The position numbers were made by a program, and so were the translations under genes. This document shows positions 23,201-32,066 of a stretch of DNA of 35,482 bases, piece by piece. Under the pieces are notes generated by a model. It was not told the origin of the DNA. It saw only the letters and a program-made list of their open reading frames with translations, and ran no database searches. Numbering within the stretch: the stretch's first letter is position 1; the number at the start of each line of letters is the position of its first letter. The DNA comes from Bacteroidota bacterium (GTDB taxonomy: Bacteria; Bacteroidota; Bacteroidia; B-17B0; Aurantibacillaceae). Where the stretch lies: the NCBI GenBank assembly GCA_013297775.1, contig JAAFIL010000037.1:1-35482 (forward strand), written 5' to 3'.

Positions 23201-25615
23201 ATGAGCCTAGTTATCCGAAAACCAATTGTTACCTGTTTTCATTGTGGCGAAGATGTAATCACCGAAGGAATTACAAGTAACGACAAACACTTTTGTTGCA
23301 CGGGTTGCAAAACCGTTTATGAAATAATTAATAAAAACCAGATGTGCGAGTATTATGATTTAAGCGCATCGCCAGGCATCAATCAACAAACAAAAATAAG
23401 AGAGGGCAAATTCGATTTTTTAGACGATGCGCCCATCATTGATAAATTAGTTCATTTTAAAGATCAAACGTATTACCATGTAACGTTTTATTTACCGCAA
23501 ATGCACTGCATGTCGTGTATTTGGATATTGGAACACCTCCATAAATTGAATGCAGGAATTAGTTCTTCAACTGTAAATTTTATAAAAAAAGAAGTAACGC
23601 TAATTTACAAGCACAGTCAAACAACGCTTAAAGAGGTCGCTAAAACATTAACACGTATTGGGTACGAACCGCACATTAGTTTAAACGACATCAACACCAC
23701 TAAAATAAAAAAGTACGACCGTTCGCGAATTATTAAACTCGGCATTGCAGGATTTTGTTTTGGTAATATTATGATGTTAAGTTTTCCAGATTATTTTTCT
23801 TTAGGAACTTTGGAAAATCCTGAATTAAAACATTGGTTTAATTACCTTAACTTAATTTTATCGCTTCCCGTATTTTTTTATGCGGCTTCCGAATTTTTTA
23901 TTTCGGGTTACAAAGGATTAAAACAAGGATTTCTTAACATTGATGCGCCCATTGCCTTAGCTATTTTGATTACCTTTTTACGAAGTGTTTATGAAATTGG
24001 TTCAGCCAGTGGAGTAGGTTACCTCGACTCTATGAGTGGCATTGTTTTTTTTATGTTGATTGGGCGTTACTTTCAAAATCGAACGCATCAACGCATTTCG
24101 TTCGACAGAGATTATACCTCTTATTTTCCGTTAGGTGTAAGCGTCATCCATCCCGATGGTAACGAAACGCAAATTTCGGTAGCCGATTTAAAAGTGGGAC
24201 ACCGTATAAAAATTCATAACGATGAAATTATTCCTGCCGACTCCATTTTATTTTTAGGTAAAGCAACCATTGATTATAGTTTTGTTTCGGGCGAATCATT
24301 AGCCGTCGAAAAATCAATTGGCGAAATTATTTATGCAGGCGGGAAACAAACTTCGGGGGCTATTGAACTAGAGGTGTTAAAAGAAGTTTCGCAAAGTTAT
24401 TTAACCCAACTGTGGAATAATGCGGCCTTCAAAACAAAAAAAGAGGTTGTTACTGTTTCATTCATTCATCGCATTAGCCGTTACTTTACTTATGCTCTTT
24501 TTTCGGTTGCGTTGCTGGCAGCAAGCTATTGGTTTATTTACGACGCAAGCAAAATATGGAACACCATCACCTCTGTGCTTATAGTGGCTTGTCCCTGTGC
24601 TTTATTATTAAGTGCAACGTTTACCAATGGCAATATGATTCGTATTTTAAACAAGTATAAATTGTATGTAAAAAATGCCGCGGTTATAGAACGCATGGCC
24701 GCCATAGATACCGTTGTGTTCGATAAAACAGGAACCATTACCGAACAAGGTAAGTCAGATATTATATTTTGTGGCGAAGACTTAACGCCACTTCAGCAGC
24801 AATTCATTCGTTCGCTTGCCAACCAATCCAAACATCCACTTAGTAAAAGTATAGTATCGTTTTTACCGTTTAGCCCATCACTTCCAGTTAAAGCGTATAA
24901 AGAGTGGAAAGGCTTTGGTGTTGAAGGTTTCATTAATACTGTATCCATTAAAATGGGATCTGCCGAATTTATTTTAGGAAGTAAATCACCGAAGGTTAAT
25001 GTAGGAAGTACCGTTTACATCAGTATTAACGGGGCATGTGTGGGTTACTTTCTAATCAACACCAAATACCGAAATGGACTAGCCGAAATCGTAATGCAAT
25101 TAAAAAAGCAAGTTCAAGTAAAAATTTTATCGGGCGATAATGACTCGGAGGCAGCCTATTTAAAAACCATTTTTGGGCGAGATACAGAAATGCACTTTAA
25201 TCAAAAGCCCGAAGACAAATTACGCTACATTCAACAACTGCAAAAGCAACACCGTGTATTAATGATTGGCGATGGGCTAAACGATGCGGGAGCTTTGATG
25301 CAGAGCGATGTAGGCATTGCAATTAGCGACGATACCAATAATTTCTCGCCAGCTTGTGATGCGGTGTTATCGGGTAAAAATTTCAATTTACTAAATGAAC
25401 TTATTTGCTACTGCCAAAAAGAAAAACTAATTATTTACGCAAGTTTTGCTTTATCCATTGCCTATAATTTTATTGGATTATACTTTGCAGTGATGGGCGA
25501 TTTAAAGCCGGTGATAGCCGCTATTTTAATGCCTATTAGTTCCATCAGTATAATTTTACTAACCACAGGGTTGAGTAGTTTATTCGAGTTTAAACTTAAA
25601 AAGTCTAAAGTATGA
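23201..25615 (+). CDS. ccoI: CcoI/FixI: copper-transporting P-type ATPase for cbb3 oxidase assembly
   Basis: The protein has 804 residues from ATG 23201 (MSLVIRKPIVTCFHCG). An ATG 33 bases upstream is in frame, but it would lie before the predicted transcription start. Domains in order: an N-terminal Cys-rich metal-binding domain (CFHC near residue 12, CCTGC near 33), a heavy-metal-associated domain with MHCMSC (about 101-106), transmembrane helices, the actuator loop with SGESLAVEKS, the ion-path CPC in VACPCALLL, the phosphorylation site DKTGT in VVFDKTGTITEQG, and the hinge GDGLNDAGAL. Known FixI/CcoI proteins move Cu(I) across the inner membrane for insertion into the CuB site of cbb3 oxidase. 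The cluster with ccoS and ccoNOQP distinguishes it from a CopA detoxification pump. Its stop codon overlaps the ccoS operator. Confidence 0.95.
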   Translation: MSLVIRKPIVTCFHCGEDVITEGITSNDKHFCCTGCKTVYEIINKNQMCEYYDLSASPGINQQTKIREGKFDFLDDAPIIDKLVHFKDQTYYHVTFYLPQMHCMSCIWILEHLHKLNAGISSSTVNFIKKEVTLIYKHSQTTLKEVAKTLTRIGYEPHISLNDINTTKIKKYDRSRIIKLGIAGFCFGNIMMLSFPDYFSLGTLENPELKHWFNYLNLILSLPVFFYAASEFFISGYKGLKQGFLNIDAPIALAILITFLRSVYEIGSASGVGYLDSMSGIVFFMLIGRYFQNRTHQRISFDRDYTSYFPLGVSVIHPDGNETQISVADLKVGHRIKIHNDEIIPADSILFLGKATIDYSFVSGESLAVEKSIGEIIYAGGKQTSGAIELEVLKEVSQSYLTQLWNNAAFKTKKEVVTVSFIHRISRYFTYALFSVALLAASYWFIYDASKIWNTITSVLIVACPCALLLSATFTNGNMIRILNKYKLYVKNAAVIERMAAIDTVVFDKTGTITEQGKSDIIFCGEDLTPLQQQFIRSLANQSKHPLSKSIVSFLPFSPSLPVKAYKEWKGFGVEGFINTVSIKMGSAEFILGSKSPKVNVGSTVYISINGACVGYFLINTKYRNGLAEIVMQLKKQVQVKILSGDNDSEAAYLKTIFGRDTEMHFNQKPEDKLRYIQQLQKQHRVLMIGDGLNDAGALMQSDVGIAISDDTNNFSPACDAVLSGKNFNLLNELICYCQKEKLIIYASFALSIAYNFIGLYFAVMGDLKPVIAAILMPISSISIILLTTGLSSLFEFKLKKSKV

Positions 25616-25626
25616 TATATGTCATA
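25611..25626 (+). promoter_or_regulatory. Crp/Fnr-like operator upstream of ccoS
   Basis: TATGA-TATATG-TCATA is a dyad with perfect 5-bp half-sites in the Crp/Fnr 5-6-5 layout. It overlaps the TGA stop codon of ccoI (25613-25615). Its centre (25618.5) lies 51.5 bp before the TAATTTTG box at 25670, identical to the spacing in front of ccoI. It is probably the control site of the whole ccoS-to-hemN series. Confidence 0.6.
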
Positions 25627-25669
25627 ATAGGCAATGACCGTCGTCAAAAATTATAAAGTAGAGCCTAAG

Positions 25670-25677
25670 TAATTTTG
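25670..25677 (+). promoter_or_regulatory. -7 box TAATTTTG of the ccoS operon
   Basis: This octamer is identical to the ccoI box, again with 8 bases to the ATG (25686). No TTTG is present at the -33 position (the sequence there is AAAAATTATA), which fits dependence on the upstream activator site. Confidence 0.6.
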
Positions 25678-25685
25678 TAACCACT

Positions 25686-25868
25686 ATGAGCGTCCTTTTT
25701 ATCCTTATATCCGCTAGTTTAATCATTGCTATCGGTTTTTTAGTAGCCTTCATTTGGTCAGTAAAATCAGGTCAGTACGACGATGACTACACGCCTTCGG
25801 TGCGAATGTTGTTTGATGATGAACTCACCGCTAATAAAACAGAAATAAAAAAATCAATTAAAGATTAA
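25686..25868 (+). CDS. ccoS: CcoS: cbb3-type oxidase assembly protein
   Basis: A 60-residue protein with one N-terminal membrane helix (MSVLFILISASLIIAIGFLV) is followed by the family signature FIWSVKSGQYDDDYTPSVRMLFDDE. CcoS is a small inner-membrane factor needed for cofactor (heme and copper) insertion into the catalytic CcoN subunit. The MSVL start and the SGQ(Y/F)DD motif make the call firm in spite of the short length. It is the first gene of the main operon and is 11 bases before ccoNO. Confidence 0.92.
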   Translation: MSVLFILISASLIIAIGFLVAFIWSVKSGQYDDDYTPSVRMLFDDELTANKTEIKKSIKD

Positions 25869-25879
25869 AAAAACAAATT

Positions 25880-28030
25880 ATGGAATTAGAAAAATTTAGG
25901 TACGATAATCAAATTGTAAAAATGTTTGGTATTGCCACAGTTGTATGGGGTTTGGTAGGGATGTTAGTAGGGGTTTTAGTAGCCTTACAAATGTATATCC
26001 CCGCACTAAATTTTGATTTGGCATACACTACTTTCGGTCGCACACGCCCCCTACACACCAACGCCGTTATTTTTGCCTTTGTTGGAAACGGCATTTTTAT
26101 GGGCGTTTATTATTCGTTACAACGTTTAGTAAAAGCACGCATGTTTAGCGATTTATTAAGTAAAATCCATTTTTGGGGCTGGCAACTCATTATCGTATTA
26201 GCCGCCCTATCTTTATTATTGGGTTACACAACCGGAAAAGAATACGCCGAATTAGAATGGCCAATAGACATCATTATAACATTGGTTTGGGTTGTATTTG
26301 GCTGGAACATGTTTGGTACTATCATCAGACGACGCGAGCGACATTTGTATGTAGCAATATGGTTTTACATTGCCACTTTTGTAACAGTAGCCATGCTACA
26401 CATTGTTAATTCTATCGAAATTCCTGTGTCTTTAACCAAATCCTATTCGTGGTATGCAGGCGTTCAAGATGCGTTGGTGCAATGGTGGTACGGACACAAT
26501 GCCGTTGCTTTTTTCTTAACCACCCCTTATTTAGGTTTAATGTATTACTTCATTCCTAAAGCCGCTAACCGCCCAGTTTATTCGTATCGCTTATCCATCA
26601 TTCACTTTTGGGCTTTAATATTCTTATACATTTGGGCAGGACCTCACCACTTGCTATACACCGCCGTTCCCGATTGGGCGCAATCACTAGGTGTTGTGTT
26701 TTCGGTAATGTTAATTGCGCCATCGTGGGGTGGTATGATTAATGGCTTGCTTACCTTGCGTGGCGCATGGGACAAAGTACGCGAAGATGTAGTGCTAAAG
26801 TTTATGGTAGTGGCAGTTACCGCTTATGGCATGGCCACGTTTGAAGGCCCCATGCTATCGCTCAAAAGTGTAAGTGCCATTGCGCATTACACCGATTGGA
26901 TTGTAGCACACGTTCACGTTGGCGCATTAGGTTGGAACGGTTTCTTAACGTTTGGGATTTTATATTTCTTAATTCCAAAACTATTCCGCACCACTTTATA
27001 CTCGCAAAAATTAGCCAACCTCCATTTTTGGATTGGTACTTTAGGCATCTTATTGTATGCCGTTCCCATGTATTGGGCAGGCTTTATGCAAAGCTCAATG
27101 TGGAAAGATTTTACACCCGAAGGGCAATTAAAATGGCAGTTTTTAGAAACCGTTACACGCTTGATTCCATTTTATGCCGCACGCTCTATTGGTGGTACCT
27201 TGTATTTAGTAGGTGCTATTGTAATGGCTTATAATTTGTTTAAGACCGCAAAAGCAGGTTCGTTTTTAGCCGATGAAGAAGCAGAAGCCATGGCATTATC
27301 TAAAAGCTACGCAGCGCATTCTAAAGACCATTGGCACCGCTGGATTGAGCGTAAACCCATCCAACTTATGATTGTAAGTTTAGTGGTTGTTATCATTGGG
27401 GGTATCATCGAAATTGTACCTACTTTTTTAATAAAGTCAAACATCCCAACTATTGCAAGCGTTGAACCCTACACCCCTTTAGAGTTAGAAGGCAGAGATA
27501 TATATGTACGCGAAGGCTGTTATACCTGTCATTCGCAAATGATACGTCCATTTAGAAGCGAAACCGCAAGGTATGGCGAATATTCTAAAGCGGGCGAGTT
27601 TGTTTACGACCACCCATTTCAATGGGGCAGTAAACGCACAGGTCCCGACTTAGCACGCGAAGGTGGAAAATACCCAGATAGTTGGCATTACAATCACATG
27701 TTAGAACCTAACTCTATGTCGCCAGGGTCTATTATGCCGCCTTACTCGTGGTTGTTAGACGATGACTTAGATGTATCTACTCTAAAAACAAAAATTAAAG
27801 CCATGCAAACCTTAGGTGTTCCTTATCCAGAAAATTATGCCGAACTAGCAGAAGCTGATTTGAATAAGCAAGCCAATACCATTGTGGCTAATCTTAAAAA
27901 AGATGGAATCGAAACCTCTCCTAAAAAAGAAATCATTGCACTCATTGCTTACTTACAACGCATTGGTACCGATATAAAAAAGACTAGTGCAACAGACAGC
28001 TCAAAAAAACAATTCACTTCTAAAAACTAA
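25880..28030 (+). CDS. ccoN: Fused CcoN-CcoO: catalytic and monoheme cytochrome c subunits of cbb3 oxidase
   Basis: The protein has 716 residues. Residues 1-480 are CcoN, a 12-helix heme-copper oxidase subunit. Expected metal ligands are visible: His59 (PLHTNAV, low-spin heme), His206 (WYGHNAV) and His256/His257 (GPHHLLY) for CuB, Tyr250 as the candidate cross-linked tyrosine, and His344/His346 (AHVHVGALGW) for hemes b3 and b. After a charged linker (SKDHWHRWIERKP), residues about 490-716 are CcoO: one membrane anchor (LMIVSLVVVIIGGII) and a periplasmic cytochrome c domain with CYTCH at 547-551, then FQWGSKRTGPDLAREGGKYP and PGSIMPPYSWL. Separate ccoN and ccoO genes are the rule in Proteobacteria, and this fusion is known in Bacteroidota. 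The complex reduces oxygen to water at high affinity and pumps protons. Confidence 0.96.
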   Translation: MELEKFRYDNQIVKMFGIATVVWGLVGMLVGVLVALQMYIPALNFDLAYTTFGRTRPLHTNAVIFAFVGNGIFMGVYYSLQRLVKARMFSDLLSKIHFWGWQLIIVLAALSLLLGYTTGKEYAELEWPIDIIITLVWVVFGWNMFGTIIRRRERHLYVAIWFYIATFVTVAMLHIVNSIEIPVSLTKSYSWYAGVQDALVQWWYGHNAVAFFLTTPYLGLMYYFIPKAANRPVYSYRLSIIHFWALIFLYIWAGPHHLLYTAVPDWAQSLGVVFSVMLIAPSWGGMINGLLTLRGAWDKVREDVVLKFMVVAVTAYGMATFEGPMLSLKSVSAIAHYTDWIVAHVHVGALGWNGFLTFGILYFLIPKLFRTTLYSQKLANLHFWIGTLGILLYAVPMYWAGFMQSSMWKDFTPEGQLKWQFLETVTRLIPFYAARSIGGTLYLVGAIVMAYNLFKTAKAGSFLADEEAEAMALSKSYAAHSKDHWHRWIERKPIQLMIVSLVVVIIGGIIEIVPTFLIKSNIPTIASVEPYTPLELEGRDIYVREGCYTCHSQMIRPFRSETARYGEYSKAGEFVYDHPFQWGSKRTGPDLAREGGKYPDSWHYNHMLEPNSMSPGSIMPPYSWLLDDDLDVSTLKTKIKAMQTLGVPYPENYAELAEADLNKQANTIVANLKKDGIETSPKKEIIALIAYLQRIGTDIKKTSATDSSKKQFTSKN

Positions 28031-28034
28031 TCGT

Positions 28035-28202
28035 ATGAAATTCATTAATTATCTCGAAAGTATAGCTGGCGTTAGTATCTATCCGCTCGTATCCTTGCTA
28101 CTGTTTTTCATCTTCTTTACCATTGTTACAGTTTATGTTGTAAAAGCCGATAAGAATTACATTAATAGAGCCAAAAATATTCCTTTAGAAAACGAAATTT
28201 AA
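28035..28202 (+). CDS. ccoQ: CcoQ-like small subunit of cbb3 oxidase
   Basis: The protein has 55 residues from ATG 28035, 4 bases after the ccoNO stop. An earlier in-frame ATG at 27987 lies inside ccoNO and is not the start. One membrane helix (YPLVSLLLFFIFFTIVTVYV) is followed by a short charged tail (KADKNYINRAKNIPLENE), which is the CcoQ layout. The sequence is too short for a firm family match, so position between ccoNO and ccoP carries much of the weight. CcoQ stabilises the association of CcoP with the core complex. Confidence 0.8.
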   Translation: MKFINYLESIAGVSIYPLVSLLLFFIFFTIVTVYVVKADKNYINRAKNIPLENEI

Positions 28203-28212
28203 AACTGAACGT

Positions 28213-29427
28213 ATGAATTCCTCACGAATAATAAAACGAATGTATCTAGCAATGCTATTAGTAGTACCATTTCTAGCATCGGCACAAGAAGAAGCAAAAG
28301 TAGTAAGTACCACTTACTTTTCTAACGCCTTGTTCATTACCTTATTGGTTGTAATCTTAGTATTGTTAATCTTGATTTTGGCCATGGCGAGTGTATTTAA
28401 AAACTTAACACAAAGCAATTATTTTCAAGAAAAGTACAAGGCAAAAAATAATAATTCAACCAATATAATTCCAACAATACTGCTTACGCTGTTTACATTA
28501 GTAGGATATCAAGCCGTGGCGCAAGATGGCGCAGTTCCTCAAACCGTAGCAGGCACTAATTGGCTGGTTGGCGGGCTAGATAGCTTTACATTTTATTTCA
28601 TGATTAGCATTATTTTTATTGAAGGTCTTTGTATTTTTCTTTTATTCAATCTTATTAAAGGATTTATTAAAATTGATAAAGCACCCGATGCTTTAATAGA
28701 TGCAACGCCTAAGGTAAGTCCCGTTAAAGAAAAAACTATTTTAGAAAAGCTAAACGCTTCGGTTGATATAGAGAAGGAATCGGAAATTATGCTCAACCAC
28801 GATTACGACGGCATTCGAGAGTTAGACAATAACTTACCCCCTTGGTGGAAATATGGATTTTACCTTACCATTGCCATTAGTGTTATTTATTTAATTCATT
28901 TTCATGTTTCTAAAACAGGCGATTTGCAAGGCACCGAGTACACCAAATCTATTGCTGCTGCAAAAGTGGAGTTAGACGAATACATGAAAACTTCGGCGAA
29001 TAATGTAGATGAAACAACTGTAAAAATGTTAGAGGGTGATAACCTCATTGCTGGGAAAGAGGTATATATTGCCAATTGCGTTGCCTGTCATGGCAAACTT
29101 GGCGAAGGTGGAGTAGGTCCTAATTTAACCGATGCGTATTGGTTGCACAGTGGTGGTATTTCAGATATTTTCAAAACCATCAAATATGGTATAGCCGATA
29201 AAGGTATGAAAGCGTGGAAAGAAGATTTATCTCCTATGCAAATGGCTCAATTAAGTAGTTATATTAAAACATTAAGTGGAACCAATCCGCCTAACGGTAA
29301 AGCTGCGCAAGGCGAGTTATACACCGAAACGGCAATAGTTCAAACAACCGATACCTTATCCAACTCAAAAGATAGTTTAAAAACAAACGAATTACCCAAA
29401 GATAGCAGCTTAACCAAACTAAAGTAA
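28213..29427 (+). CDS. ccoP: CcoP: membrane-bound cytochrome c subunit with a single heme site
   Basis: The protein has 404 residues. The N-terminus has a signal-like segment (YLAMLLVVPFLASAQ), a helix (NALFITLLVVILVLLILILA), a second signal-like segment (LLTLFTLVGYQAVAQ), and another helix (FYFMISIIFIEGLCIFLLF). The typical CcoP anchor (LPPWWKYGFYLTIAISVIYL) comes next, at about 208-227. The C-terminal cytochrome c domain has one CxxCH (CVACH, 289-293), then LGEGGVGPNLTDAYWLHSGG and GMKAWKEDLSPMQM with the likely Met ligand. Classical CcoP has two hemes, so this is the short one-heme form. The N-terminal extension of about 200 residues with extra helices is larger than in Proteobacteria. The Ser/Lys-rich C-terminus (ETAIVQTTDTLSNSKD) is probably flexible. 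Confidence 0.93.
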   Translation: MNSSRIIKRMYLAMLLVVPFLASAQEEAKVVSTTYFSNALFITLLVVILVLLILILAMASVFKNLTQSNYFQEKYKAKNNNSTNIIPTILLTLFTLVGYQAVAQDGAVPQTVAGTNWLVGGLDSFTFYFMISIIFIEGLCIFLLFNLIKGFIKIDKAPDALIDATPKVSPVKEKTILEKLNASVDIEKESEIMLNHDYDGIRELDNNLPPWWKYGFYLTIAISVIYLIHFHVSKTGDLQGTEYTKSIAAAKVELDEYMKTSANNVDETTVKMLEGDNLIAGKEVYIANCVACHGKLGEGGVGPNLTDAYWLHSGGISDIFKTIKYGIADKGMKAWKEDLSPMQMAQLSSYIKTLSGTNPPNGKAAQGELYTETAIVQTTDTLSNSKDSLKTNELPKDSSLTKLK

Positions 29428-29446
29428 AGTGCGAAAAACGAAGAAC

Positions 29447-30850
29447 ATGGAACTAGATAATGAACACGAAAGTTTTAGAGATAGTATTGCTACTATTGAT
29501 GCGAATGGGAAACGAGCTTGGATTTTTCCTAAGAAACCAAGTGGTAAATTATTTAACCTTCGCGCGTATTTAAGTTATGTTTACTTGATTGTATTTTTTG
29601 GGTTACCACTCATTAAAGTTAATGGTGATCCATTATTTTTAATAGATGTGTTTCATAAAAAATTCATCTTGTTTGGAATGATTTTTTGGCCTCAAGATTT
29701 TTTCATATTTGGTTTGGGCATGCTCATTTTTATTGTATTCGTAGCTTTATTTACCGTGGTGTTTGGGCGTGTGTTTTGTGGCTGGGCGTGTCCGCAAACT
29801 ATTTTTATGGAAATGCTTTTTCGACGTATTGAGTATTTTATAGAAGGCGATGCTAACCAACAAAGGGCGTTAAAGCAAGCCCCGTGGACTCAAGAGAAAA
29901 TGATAAAGCGAAGTTTAAAGTTTATTTCTTTTTTTGCGTTATCCTATTTAATAGCGAATACATTTTTGAGTTACTTAATCAGTTTTGATGAAGTTGCTAA
30001 ATTATATACCGAAGGACTTAGTGCCAATAGCGGTAGTTTTATTGCGCTACTCATTTTTACTTTTATTTTTTATTTTGTTTACTCCTATTTAAGGGAGCAA
30101 ATTTGTTTAATCGTTTGTCCGTATGGGCGCATGCAAGGGGTTTTGTTAGATAAAAATTCTATTGTGGTGGCTTATGATTATGAGCGGGGAGAGCCTCGAC
30201 ATAAACTACGCAAAAACGAAGCGCGCGGAAAAGGCGATTGTATTGATTGCGGTTTATGTGTAAAAGTATGCCCAACAGGTATTGATATAAGAAATGGAAC
30301 GCAGTTAGAATGTGTGAACTGCACCGCCTGTATTGATGAGTGCAACAGCGTTATGGAAAAAGTAAATTTACCAATCGGCTTAATTCGCTATGCTTCCGAA
30401 AATGGGATTAAAAACAAACAGCAACTTGCACTTACTACACGCATGAAAGCCTATACAGTTGTGTTATTAGTGCTTTTAGGCATCGAAACGTTTTTATTAG
30501 CCACCCGCTCCGACTATGATGTAAGCGTTTTACGCGCCAAAGGCATGTTGTATCAACAACAGCCCAATAATAAAATCAGTAATTTATACACCATCAAATT
30601 AGTCAACAAAACCCGCAACGACTTGCCCGTAGAAATCAAAGTTGAAAACCTTGATGCCGATATTCAAATCATCGGTAAGGCTCTCATGGTAAAGCACGAG
30701 GGCGTTTCGGAGGGAGAGTTTTTTATCATTCTTAAAAAGAGCGATGTTAAGAAACGTAAATCAATCATCGAATTAGGCATCTATTCTAACAACAAAAAAA
30801 TTAAAACTATAAAAACAAATTTCTTAAGCAATGTTTCACGTAACACCTAA
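29447..30850 (+). CDS. ccoG: CcoG: polyferredoxin-type cbb3 oxidase accessory protein
   Basis: The protein has 467 residues from ATG 29447 (MELDNEHESFRDSIATID). A GTG at 29429 is in frame, but it follows the ccoP stop by one base and would add only six residues. Motifs: FGRVFCGWACPQTIFMEMLF in the first membrane half, QICLIVCPYGRMQG, and two 4Fe-4S clusters in CIDCGLCVKVCPTG and CVNCTACIDECN. A further membrane helix (TVVLLVLLGIETFLL) is followed by an Ig-like periplasmic domain (LYTIKLVNKTRNDLPVEIK). Known CcoG (RdxA-type) reduces Cu(II) or keeps copper reduced during oxidase assembly. Confidence 0.95.
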   Translation: MELDNEHESFRDSIATIDANGKRAWIFPKKPSGKLFNLRAYLSYVYLIVFFGLPLIKVNGDPLFLIDVFHKKFILFGMIFWPQDFFIFGLGMLIFIVFVALFTVVFGRVFCGWACPQTIFMEMLFRRIEYFIEGDANQQRALKQAPWTQEKMIKRSLKFISFFALSYLIANTFLSYLISFDEVAKLYTEGLSANSGSFIALLIFTFIFYFVYSYLREQICLIVCPYGRMQGVLLDKNSIVVAYDYERGEPRHKLRKNEARGKGDCIDCGLCVKVCPTGIDIRNGTQLECVNCTACIDECNSVMEKVNLPIGLIRYASENGIKNKQQLALTTRMKAYTVVLLVLLGIETFLLATRSDYDVSVLRAKGMLYQQQPNNKISNLYTIKLVNKTRNDLPVEIKVENLDADIQIIGKALMVKHEGVSEGEFFIILKKSDVKKRKSIIELGIYSNNKKIKTIKTNFLSNVSRNT

Positions 30851-30856
30851 TTAATT

Positions 30857-31291
30857 ATGAACTGGGGAAAAAAGATAGCTGTATTGTATTTAAGTTTTGT
30901 AGCATTAATCATCACCTTAGTGAGTTTATGCTTTGGTCAAAAAGTAGAACTCGAAAGTAAAGATTACTATGCACAAGAACTTAAATTTCAAGATAAAATA
31001 AACGCCATTGCTAACGAAAAAAAATTGACATCATCTATCACACATCTTTTGCAAAACAAGCAAATTCTATTAACTGCCGATACCAGCCTAACACAGCATG
31101 GTTTTGAAGGAGCCGTTAAATTTTTTCGCCCATCTGACTCAAGTAAAGATGTAAGTTATGAGCTAAATTTTATAAATAACCAACAACGCATTCCTACTAG
31201 GGCATTGGTTCACGGGGTTTATAAAATGCAATTGTCGTGGGTAAGCAACAGCATATCTTACTTTAAAGAAGAGGTTATTTTTATAGACTAA
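30857..31291 (+). CDS. ccoH: CcoH/FixH family protein
   Basis: The protein has 144 residues. MNWGKKIAVLYLSFVALIIT is an N-terminal anchor helix of the FixH type, followed by a periplasmic domain with KVELESKDYYAQELKFQDKI, the best-conserved block of the family (the YY-x-Q/E segment), and a beta-rich remainder. FixH/CcoH is an assembly or stability factor that contacts the oxidase and works with the copper pump CcoI. The gene lies 6 bases after ccoG and 1 base before the TauE/SafE gene. Confidence 0.9.
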   Translation: MNWGKKIAVLYLSFVALIITLVSLCFGQKVELESKDYYAQELKFQDKINAIANEKKLTSSITHLLQNKQILLTADTSLTQHGFEGAVKFFRPSDSSKDVSYELNFINNQQRIPTRALVHGVYKMQLSWVSNSISYFKEEVIFID

Positions 31292-31292
31292 T

Positions 31293-32063
31293 ATGGAACT
31301 TTTTATTGCAGCACTACCGCTCGGCTTACTCGGAAGTTTTCATTGCATTGGCATGTGTGGGCCTATTGCAGTGGCCTTACCCGTTCATCATTACGGTTTT
31401 TTTAAAAAGTATAGTGGTATTTTTTTATACAATTTGGGTCGTGTTTTAACATACATAGTTTTAGGTTTACTATTTGGCAGCTTAGGTCAATCGTTTTTTA
31501 TGGGAGGGTTTCAACAATTACTCTCCATTGGCTTGGGTGTTTTACTTTTGGTTTCGGTGTTGCTTACACAAACCAATTGGTTCATCAAACCGCAATTTGG
31601 TACCGTTTATAAATTCATTAATGCCGTTAAACAACAATTAACGCAACTCTTTCATAAAAAAGGATTACATTTTCTTTTTTTCATGGGCTTACTCAATGGC
31701 CTCCTACCTTGTGGTTTAGTTTACCTTGGTATTGCAGGCTCAATAGCAACCGGTAGTTATATAAAAGGCGCAGAGTTTATGCTCTATTTCGGTTTGGGAA
31801 CGCTTCCTGTTATGTGTGCTGTTTCTTTTCTCGGACAGTTTATTACATTAAAGTTCAGAAATTACATTCGGCAATCTATGCCTTACGTGGTTGGGGTTAT
31901 GGCGGTGTTGCTTATTTTAAGAGGATTAAATTTAGGTATTCCTTACATTAGTCTAGCATTCGAAAAACAATCACACACTATATCTTGCTGCCAAACACCA
32001 AGCCAAGCACTTCAACCAACGCCAGCAGTTAAGGTTATTAAATCATGTTGCCACAAAAAGTAA
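31293..32063 (+). CDS. TauE/SafE-family membrane protein with Cys pairs at its C-terminus
   Basis: The protein has 256 residues and about six membrane helices in two halves. The first half opens LLGSFHCIGMCGPIAVAL (His17, Cys18, Cys22), the second GLLNGLLPCGLVYLGIAG. This layout is shared by the sulfite-exporter-like and DsbD-transmembrane-like proteins that often sit beside fixH in cbb3 clusters. Known operon neighbours suggest that it moves copper or reducing power for oxidase assembly and not sulfite. The C-terminal tail has two Cys pairs (ISCCQT at 230-235 and SCCHKK at 251-256), which look like a metal-binding or redox tail. That role is inference. Confidence 0.85.
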   Translation: MELFIAALPLGLLGSFHCIGMCGPIAVALPVHHYGFFKKYSGIFLYNLGRVLTYIVLGLLFGSLGQSFFMGGFQQLLSIGLGVLLLVSVLLTQTNWFIKPQFGTVYKFINAVKQQLTQLFHKKGLHFLFFMGLLNGLLPCGLVYLGIAGSIATGSYIKGAEFMLYFGLGTLPVMCAVSFLGQFITLKFRNYIRQSMPYVVGVMAVLLILRGLNLGIPYISLAFEKQSHTISCCQTPSQALQPTPAVKVIKSCCHKK

Positions 32064-32066
32064 ATC

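Noticed and set aside
27987-28034. Longer CcoQ starting inside ccoNO
   Set aside because: It would overlap the CcoO tail by 44 bases and add polar residues; the ATG at 28035 gives a standard CcoQ-like length.
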